Positions 56,864 to 64,000 of a stretch of 64,000 bases of DNA are shown here, in pieces. Both the position numbers and the translations under genes were made by a program. Numbering within the stretch: position 1 is the stretch's first letter; each line of letters starts with the position of its first letter. The notes under the pieces are model-generated. The model was not told where the DNA came from. It saw nothing but the letters and a program-made list of their open reading frames with translations, and did no database searches. The DNA is from Spiroplasma endosymbiont of Clivina fossor (lineage in GTDB: Bacteria > Bacillota_I > Bacilli_A > Mycoplasmatales > Nriv7), in contig NZ_OZ035006.1 of NCBI RefSeq assembly GCF_964031115.1, forward strand, positions 1,981,694-2,045,693, in the 5' to 3' direction.

Positions 56864-58213
56864 ATGAGTTATAAAGAAATGTGGGAACAAGTTAAAACAA
56901 AATTAATGGGCGAAACAATTGATCCAATTATTTTTAATACTTATATTAAAAATACTAATATTCATTCAATTACTAATAATAATGAATGTATCATTTTAGT
57001 TCGGAGTGGTTTTGCAAAAGAAATTTTAACAAAAAATTTAACTAATAAAATTCAAATTATTATTAATCAAGTTAGTAATCGGCAACTAAGTGTTAAATTC
57101 CTTGAACAATATGAAATTGAAAATATGCCCCCTCAACAATATGATGAATGTGATGATAATTTAAAAAGTAATAAGAAAAAATTTACCTTTACTAACTTTG
57201 TTAAAGGAGCTTGTAATCAAGATGCTTATCAAGCATCATTAGCTGTTGTTAAAAATCTTGGTGTTAGTTGAAATCCATTATTTATTTATGGAAATTCAGG
57301 ACTAGGTAAAACGCATTTATTACATGCTGTAGAAAATGAAATTATTAAAAATAATCCTAATATTAAAATTCGCTATTTATCTTCAGAAGAATTTGGTCGC
57401 ATGTTTTTAGAAATATATAATCATGGCATCGATGCGATTGAAGATTTTAAGGATTCTTTTAATAATTATCAAGTACTATTAATTGATGATATCCAATTAT
57501 TAGCCAAAAGAAACAAAACTAATGAAATCTTTTTTAATATTTTTAATCGTTTTATTGATGACAATAAACAAATTATTCTAACTTCTGATAAATATCCTGA
57601 TGAATTAGATGGTTTTGAACAACGGATGGTGTCACGATTTCAAAGCGGATTAAGTGTTTGTTTAGATGCTCCTGATTTTGAAACAGCTTTAAATATCTTA
57701 AATCTAAAAGTTAAAGAAGTTAATTATAATGCAACGGTTTTTGCCAAAGAAGTTTTAGAATTTATTGCCTTAAATTTTAATACTGATGTTCGGAAATTAG
57801 AAGGAGCTTTAAATCGGATGATTTTCTTCTCAGTGATGAACATTAGTGCTGAAAAAATAATTGAATTAGAAGATGTTAAAGAAGCATTTAAAAGTTCAAA
57901 TATTATTATTGACAAGCGAGAAAAAATTACTATTAAAAAAATTAAACAAATTGTTGCCGAATATTATAATATTCCTGTTAAGTTGCTAATTAGTAAAACT
58001 AGAGTTGCAAATATTACGATTGCCCGTCATTTAGCAATGTTTTTAGCACGAACGCTTATTATTGATGAACCGTTTTCACGGATTGGGATTGAATTTGGTG
58101 GTAAAGACCATTCAACAGTAATGAATGCCTGTCAAAAAATTGAGATTTTAATTAAAAATAATAAAGAATTTGCTAAAGTAGTTCATTTGCTAATTGCTAA
58201 ATGTCAAGGATAA
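56864..58213 (+). CDS. dnaA: chromosomal replication initiator DnaA, copy 1, 449 aa
   Basis: Initiates replication at oriC by binding DnaA boxes and opening DNA. Domain I (residues about 1-80), linker, then AAA+ domain III with Walker A GNSGLGKT (143-150), Walker B LLIDDIQLL (205-213), and domain IV with the signature GIEFGGKDHSTVMNA. Relative to copy 2 and to the family spacing it has one extra Ile (399/400, RTLIIDEP) in domain IV, at the helix leading to the DNA-binding loop, and Pro instead of His at residue 88 (NMPP). GGTG-type ribosome site. No dnaN follows; IS-A begins 50 bases after the stop. Confidence 0.93.
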
Positions 58214-58263
58214 ACTTTTTTAAACCAAAAAAGTTATTAACAAAATTATCAACAAATTATTTT
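58214..58263 (+). other. dnaA 3' flank with short hairpin and DnaA-box-like repeats
   Basis: AAACTTTTTT pairs with AAAAAAGTT, then TTATTAACAAAATTATCAACA; such sequences usually lie between dnaA and dnaN. IS-A interrupts here. Identical after copy 2 (61252-61301). Confidence 0.5.
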
Positions 58264-59406
58264 AATTTTGTCGAAAACTCTTGATAAAATAAAAAAAATC
58301 ATCAACTTGATAATTTTAAAAGGCTTTTATGTAAAATTACTATTTTTACTTTAACTTTTTTATACATTAAAATATAATACCGCTGTTTGTTGGTTTGGAG
58401 TTAAACCCTTATGTTGGTATTTTCATTTTCAGAGATTTAAATAATTTTGAATATTAGTAAAACCTAAACCATGATAATGAATTAAGGCTTCTTTAAGACT
58501 AGATTGTAATTTACTGATTTTATTTAAGTTACGATAACTAGCTTCAGGATTAATTGTTGTTTTAGTTACACATAAAGTAGAATTTGTTTGTTTTGCTACT
58601 AAAAAATATAATTTTTGCATATCAGAAGTAATAATTAAATTTTCGTTAATTAATTCTTTGTTCATATTTTCAATAACTCATTGTTTTTGTAAACGTTTGG
58701 TGTTTGTGGATTTAACATAAATATTGTTATTATTATCAATTGCCATTTGAATACAGCATTTAGTATTAGTTGCGAATGGGTCAAGGTGAATTCTTCGTGG
58801 ATCAGTTTTATATTTGAAATTTCCTTTATGGATTTCTTTAATAAATGTTTCATCGATTTGGATTTTACCAGATAATTTTTTAAATTTTAATTGGGTATTT
58901 TCTAATTGTTTTGATTTCATTAATTTTTGACGATTATATCAAGCAGTTTTTAATGTAGTTTTAATAAAACGAGAAATTGTTTTACTAGATTGCCCCAGCA
59001 ATGAAATTTGAATCAATAAATTTCATTGTTCATAATTTAAATGACTTCAATAAATAAAATGATTACGAAAAGCGTCAAAACTTGCACGGCAATTTTTACA
59101 TAAATATTTTTGTTTTCCTTCTGAATTATGTCCATTTTTAACGCAATGGTAAGATTCACATTTAGGGCATTTAATACCTTGCGCTCTAAATTTTTGATCA
59201 ATTTCATTTAACCGTTTTTGTTTTTTTTTTTTTATTAATTCTGCTTGTTGTTTGACTTTTTCATAAAATTCTAAAAATTGATCATCTGTTAAAGTATTTA
59301 CTAGTTCTTGAATTATTTTTTCCATAATTATTATCCACCTCTATCATATTAAAATATACCTAAAATTAAGTATATTCAATAAATATCAAGAGTTTTCGAC
59401 AAAATT
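58264..59406 (-). mobile_element. IS-A copy 7 (IS1595-like), complete, between dnaA copies
   Basis: 1143 bp with both inverted ends. Longer than copy 3 by six bases in an A/T homopolymer. Sits exactly between dnaA copy 1 and the second origin region. Confidence 0.92.
58360..59325 (-). CDS. IS1595-like transposase (IS-A copy 7), intact, 321 aa
   Basis: Full reading frame from MEKIIQELVNTLTDDQFLEF to KGLTPNQQTAVLYFNV. Zinc ribbon CPKCESYHC and YLCKNC, DET motif KIQIDETF and ITSDMQKL... are present (here LIITSDMQ with Leu for Ser). It has two extra Lys (IKKKKQKR) from a 13-base homopolymer, in frame. A functional source of transposase inside the dnaA array. Confidence 0.88.
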
Positions 59407-59439
59407 AAAAAATATTTTTGATATGGTCGCAAATACTAA

Positions 59440-59904
59440 AACTTCTTAGATGAAATTACAAATTTTAAAAATGCTCAAAAAATTGCTCTTCTTTTAATGA
59501 AAGAATTAAACTTAGTTACTAAGGTTAGTATGTCATATAAATGAAACCCGTTTTTTATTACCATTAATCAAAGAAATTTTTGACTTATTATTTTTAGAAA
59601 TGAAAGAATTATTATTCATTTACCTAATGATATTTTGGAATTTAGAAAGCTATAATATTAAAAAACTAATTAATTGAGATTAATTTTAATTACAATTACT
59701 AACATCTAATTAACAAGTAATTAACAATTTTTTAGTTATTATTAAATTTTGTGGAAAACTATTAAAAATTCAATATTTATAAAGGAAATAAATGGGGACA
59801 ATAATGTGGATAACTATAATTATCCACATTTATTTATTTTTTATGGATAACTTTTTCCACTTTAAAGTTATGATATTTATAGGAAGTAATTCAAGGTGTG
59901 ATTT
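59440..59904. other. oriC: second origin region (remnant gene plus oriC), copy 2
   Basis: Repeats 56399-56863 at an offset of 3041 bp. DnaA boxes TGTGGAAAA (59750-59758), TGTGGATAA (59805-59813) and TTATCCACA (59820-59828) are unchanged. Confidence 0.75.
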
Positions 59905-61251
59905 ATGAGTTATAAAGAAATGTGGGAACAAGTTAAAACAAAATTAATGGGCGAAACAATTGATCCAATTATTTTTAATACTTATATTAAAAATACTAAT
60001 ATTCATTCAATTACTAATAATAATGAATGTATCATTTTAGTTCGGAGTGGTTTTGCAAAAGAAATTTTAACAAAAAATTTAACTAATAAAATTCAAATTA
60101 TTATTAATCAAGTTAGTAATCGGCAACTAAGTGTTAAATTCCTTGAACAATATGAAATTGAAAATATGCCCCATCAACAATATGATGAATGTGATGATAA
60201 TTTAAAAAGTAATAAGAAAAAATTTACCTTTACTAACTTTGTTAAAGGAGCTTGTAATCAAGATGCTTATCAAGCATCATTAGCTGTTGTTAAAAATCTT
60301 GGTGTTAGTTGAAATCCATTATTTATTTATGGAAATTCAGGACTAGGTAAAACGCATTTATTACATGCTGTAGAAAATGAAATTATTAAAAATAATCCTA
60401 ATATTAAAATTCGCTATTTATCTTCAGAAGAATTTGGTCGCATGTTTTTAGAAATATATAATCATGGCATCGATGCGATTGAAGATTTTAAGGATTCTTT
60501 TAATAATTATCAAGTACTATTAATTGATGATATCCAATTATTAGCCAAAAGAAACAAAACTAATGAAATCTTTTTTAATATTTTTAATCGTTTTATTGAT
60601 GACAATAAACAAATTATTCTAACTTCTGATAAATATCCTGATGAATTAGATGGTTTTGAACAACGGATGGTGTCACGATTTCAAAGCGGATTAAGTGTTT
60701 GTTTAGATGCTCCTGATTTTGAAACAGCTTTAAATATCTTAAATCTAAAAGTTAAAGAAGTTAATTATAATGCAACGGTTTTTGCCAAAGAAGTTTTAGA
60801 ATTTATTGCCTTAAATTTTAATACTGATGTTCGGAAATTAGAAGGAGCTTTAAATCGGATGATTTTCTTCTCAGTGATGAACATTAGTGCTGAAAAAATA
60901 ATTGAATTAGAAGATGTTAAAGAAGCATTTAAAAGTTCAAATATTATTATTGACAAGCGAGAAAAAATTACTATTAAAAAAATTAAACAAATTGTTGCCG
61001 AATATTATAATATTCCTGTTAAGTTGCTAATTAGTAAAACTAGAGTTGCAAACATTACGATTGCCCGTCATTTAGCAATGTTTTTAGCACGAACGCTTAT
61101 TGATGAACCGTTTTCACGGATTGGGATTGAATTTGGTGGTAAAGACCATTCAACAGTAATGAATGCCTGTCAAAAAATTGAGATTTTAATTAAAAATAAT
61201 AAAGAATTTGCTAAAGTAGTTCATTTGCTAATTGCTAAATGTCAAGGATAA
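59905..61251 (+). CDS. dnaA: chromosomal replication initiator DnaA, copy 2, 448 aa
   Basis: Same protein as at 56864 with three noticed differences: His88 (NMPHQQ) in place of Pro, one Ile fewer in domain IV (RTLIDEPFSRIG), and a silent change in VANIT. The domain IV spacing of this copy matches the general DnaA pattern, so it is likelier to be the ancestral form. Walker motifs and signature GGKDHSTVMNA are intact. Followed by the same 50-base flank and IS-A copy 8 instead of dnaN. Confidence 0.93.
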
Positions 61252-61720
61252 ACTTTTTTAAACCAAAAAAGTTATTAACAAAATTATCAACAAATTATTT
61301 TAATTTTGTCGAAAACTCTTGATAAAATAAAAAAAATCATCAACTTGATAATTTTAAAAGGCTTTTATGTAAAATTACTATTTTTACTTTAACTTTTTTA
61401 TACATTAAAATATAATACCGCTGTTTGTTGGTTTGGAGTTAAACCCTTATGTTGGTATTTTCATTTTCAGAGATTTAAATAATTTTGAATATTAGTAAAA
61501 CCTAAACCATGATAATGAATTAAGGCTTCTTTAAGACTAGATTGTAATTTACTGATTTTATTTAAGTTACGATAACTAGCTTCAGGATTAATTGTTGTTT
61601 TAGTTACACATAAAGTAGAATTTGTTTGTTTTGCTACTAAAAAATATAATTTTTGCATATCAGAAGTAATAATTGAATTTTCGTTAATTAATTCTTTGTT
61701 CATATTTTCAATAACTCATT

Positions 61721-62788
61721 AGACTTCTTGCAAAATTAATTTAAAATATAATTGAATTGTTGTTTTTAATAAAAAGGTGGAATTTAAATGAAATTTAAAA
61801 AAAATAATCAAATAAGTGATAAAAATTTTTTAAGATTAACTGGTATTAAACATACTACTTTTAATAAAATGCTAGAAATTTTAAAAATAGAAGAATTAAA
61901 AAAGAGATTTCGTCGCGGAAGAACCAATAAATTATCATTAGAAAATCGTATTTTAATGACTTTAGAATATTGAAGAGAATATAGAACTTATTTTCATATT
62001 GCAAAAAGTTATGATATTAGTGAAAGTAGTTGTTATAGAAATATCAAATGAATTGAAGACACTTTAATAAAACACCCTAATTTTCAACAACTTACTGGTC
62101 AAAAATCACTATTAAAAGATTATTTCAAAGATAAGACTGTTATAATTGATGTAACTGAAAGCCAAATCCAACGCCCAAAAAAAGACAAAAACAGCACTAC
62201 TCAGGAAAAAAGAAAAAACACACAATAAAAACACAAGTTATAATTGAAAAAGATAGTAAAAAAATTATTAGTTCTGATTTTTCTTATGGTAAAAACCATG
62301 ACTTTAAAATTTTAAAAGATTCAAAAATTAAATTTTTACCAGAAACAACTGTTTTAGTGGATTTAGGTTATCAAGGCATACAAAAAATTAATCATAATGT
62401 TTTAATTCCTAAAAGAAAATCAAAGAAAAACCCTTTAAATAAAGAAGAAAAGCAAAATAATGAGCGAATTTCAAAAATGAGAATTGTTATTGAAAATGTT
62501 TTTGCTATACTTAAAAAATTTAAAATTATTAGTGAAAAATATCGAAATCGTAGAAAAAGATTTGCTTTAAGATTTAATTTAATAGCTTCAATTTATAATT
62601 TACAACTATTAGTTTAAATATATTTGATAATTTAAAATTTCAGTCTTTTTTTATTGTAAATAATAATTTTTATTATGTTTTAATGACAAAATATTTGTAA
62701 AAATAATCTAAAAATTATTTTAATAACACTTTTATATTTATTTTAAATTTAAAAATTATAATTATCATATTAATTTTGCAAGAAGTCT
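61721..62788 (+). mobile_element. IS-B copy 4 (IS5-like), 1068 bp
   Basis: Complete element, plus orientation, ends AGACTTCTTGCAAAATTAAT, target duplication ATT at 61718-61720 and 62789-62791. Confidence 0.93.
61788..62617 (+). CDS. IS5-family transposase of IS-B copy 4, two frames
   Basis: First frame 61788-62228 (146 aa), second frame to 62617. Joined by a -1 slip on the seven-A run at 62177-62183 followed by G, they give about 275 residues with HTH (RNIKWIEDTLIKHP region), Asp (VIIDVTES), Asp (LVDLGYQG) and Glu (RIVIENVF). Ribosome site AAGGTGG precedes the ATG. Identical organisation in four copies argues for programmed frameshifting. Confidence 0.8.
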
Positions 62789-63511
62789 ATTGTTTTTGTA
62801 AACGTTTGGTGTTTGTGGATTTAACATAAATATTGTTATTATTATCAATTGCCATTTGAATACAGCATTTAGTATTAGTTGCGAATGGGTCAAGGTGAAT
62901 TCTTCGTGGATCAGTTTTATATTTGAAATTTCCTTTATGGATTTCTTTAATAAATGTTTCATCGATTTGGATTTTACCAGATAATTTTTTAAATTTTAAT
63001 TGGGTATTTTCTAATTGTTTTGATTTCATTAATTTTTGACGATTATATCAAGCAGTTTTTAATGTAGTTTTAATAAAACGAGAAATTGTTTTACTAGATT
63101 GCTCCAGCAATGAAATTTGAATCAATAAATTTCATTGTTCATAATTTAAATGACTTCAATAAATAAAATGATTACGAAAAGCGTCAAAACTTGCACGGCA
63201 ATTTTTACATAAATATTTTTGTTTTCCTTCTGAATTATGTCCATTTTTAACGCAATGGTAAGATTCACATTTAGGGCATTTAATACCTTGCGCTCTAAAT
63301 TTTTGATCAATTTCATTTAACCGTTTTTGTTTTTTTTTATTAATTCTGCTTGTTGTTTGACTTTTTCATAAAATTCTAAAAATTGATCATCTGTTAAAGT
63401 ATTTACTAGTTCTTGAATTATTTTTTCCATAATTATTATCCACCTCTATCATATTAAAATATACCTAAAATTAAGTATATTCAATAAATATCAAGAGTTT
63501 TCGACAAAATT

Positions 63512-64000
63512 AAAAAATATTTTTGATATGGTCGCAAATACTAAAACTTCTTAGATGAAATTACAAATTTTAAAAATGCTCAAAAAATTGCTCTTCTTTT
63601 AATGAAAGAATTAAACTTAGTTACTAAGGTTAGTATGTCATATAAATAAAACCCGTTTTTTATTACCATTAATCAAAGAAATTTTTGACTTATTATTTTT
63701 AGAAATGAAAGAATTATTATTCATTTACCTAATGATATTTTGGAATTTAGAAAGCTATAATATTAAAAAACTAATTAATTGAGATTAATTTTAATTACAA
63801 TTACTAACATCTAATTAACAAGTAATTAACAATTTTTTAGTTATTATTAAATTTTGTGGAAAACTATTAAAAATTCAATATTTATAAAGGAAATAAATGG
63901 GGACAATAATGTGGATAACTATAATTATCCACATTTATTTATTTTTTATGGATAACTTTTTCCACTTTAAAGTTATGATATTTATAGGAAGTAATTCAAG
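63512..64000. other. oriC: third origin region, copy 3; a third dnaA would start just outside
   Basis: Repeats 56366-56850 almost exactly, including DnaA boxes TGTGGATAA (63910-63918) and the facing TTATCCACA. The window ends at AGTAATTCAAG, 14 bases before the position where ATG of dnaA stands in copies 1 and 2. One visible change makes TAA from the TGA Trp codon of the remnant gene (about 63648). Confidence 0.8.

Larger units (their letters stand above)
61398..63430 (-). pseudogene. IS1595-like transposase, disrupted (IS-A copy 8)
   Basis: Interrupted by IS-B between codons for KQWVIENMN, and with nine bases in the homopolymer (63329-63337) where seven or thirteen keep the frame, so doubly dead. 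Confidence 0.85.
61302..63511 (-). mobile_element. IS-A copy 8, interrupted by IS-B copy 4
   Basis: Both terminal repeats present (61302 and 63511). IS-B sits at 61721-62788 with ATT target duplication, leaving 1139 bp of IS-A. Third member of the IS-A series bordering the dnaA units. Confidence 0.9.
55228..64000 (+). repeat. IS-A-bounded tandem array of oriC-dnaA units
   Basis: Order: IS-A, remnant+oriC+dnaA, IS-A, remnant+oriC+dnaA, IS-A (with IS-B), remnant+oriC. The repeat period is 3041 bp for units one to two and 4105-4109 bp for two to three because of IS-B. All units have the same orientation and the same IS-A junctions at both sides. Confidence 0.85.

Overview
The window is chromosome of a Spiroplasma (Mollicutes). 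It is very AT-rich, and nearly every gene reads through in-frame TGA codons where conserved proteins have Trp (translation table 4). Gene order around gyrB-gyrA-serS-tadA-dnaX-recR-tmk-holB-tilS-ftsH follows the Firmicutes origin-proximal order. The density of insertion sequences (about 18 complete or partial in 64 kb), the many broken genes and a Shiga-like ribosome-inactivating protein suggest an arthropod-associated, symbiont-type Spiroplasma rather than a streamlined free strain; this last point is inference.

Layout. 1-6.7 kb (mostly minus strand): a membrane-anchored surface-protein operon (possibly plectrovirus-like), a broken IS3-type transposase, a secreted ribosome-inactivating toxin, and a replication-relaxation-like gene wrecked by a 338-bp tandem duplication beside an 80-bp perfect palindrome and a GC-rich hairpin. 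6.9-8.9 kb: a MITE-like repeat, then rpmG-secE-nusG and a broken degV. 8.9-13.5 kb: a nest of IS1595-like (here IS-A) and IS5-like (IS-B, IS-C) elements. 13.8-19.5 kb: gyrB, gyrA, serS, ending in two hairpins that carry parS-like 16-mers. 19.7-23.2 kb: IS-A copies and an IS256-type element (IS-D). 23.2-31.8 kb: SRP RNA, tadA, dnaX, broken recR, tmk, holB, tilS, ftsH, with two more MITE-like repeats. 32.1-40.4 kb: an ABC ATPase, two giant FtsX-type permeases and a small secreted protein. 40.3-46 kb (minus): a degraded phage-like module (RuvC-like resolvase, SSB-like protein, small early genes, three unknown late genes) reading away from an inverted-repeat control region. 46.3-48.9 kb (minus): lipoprotein, nadE, obg. 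49-55.2 kb: broken UPF0236/ISLre2-type transposase, a broken secreted repeat protein, IS-D copies and a remnant of a possible ETX/MTX2-like toxin. 55.2-64 kb: a tandem array in which an oriC-dnaA module of about 1.9 kb alternates with IS-A copies; two full dnaA genes and a third oriC are visible.

How it fits together. Housekeeping genes for replication (dnaA, gyrAB, dnaX, holB), translation (serS, tadA, tilS, rpmG), secretion (secE, SRP RNA, ftsH) and NAD synthesis form the core. Between them lie toxin and surface-protein loci, phage remnants and transposons. The toxin gene near 5 kb and the secreted repeat gene near 51 kb share an upstream region and signal peptide, pointing to a family of secreted effectors with exchangeable cargo. 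Many frameshifts sit in homopolymers, so some could be sequencing errors; others (11-bp and 338-bp duplications, IS insertions) cannot be explained that way.
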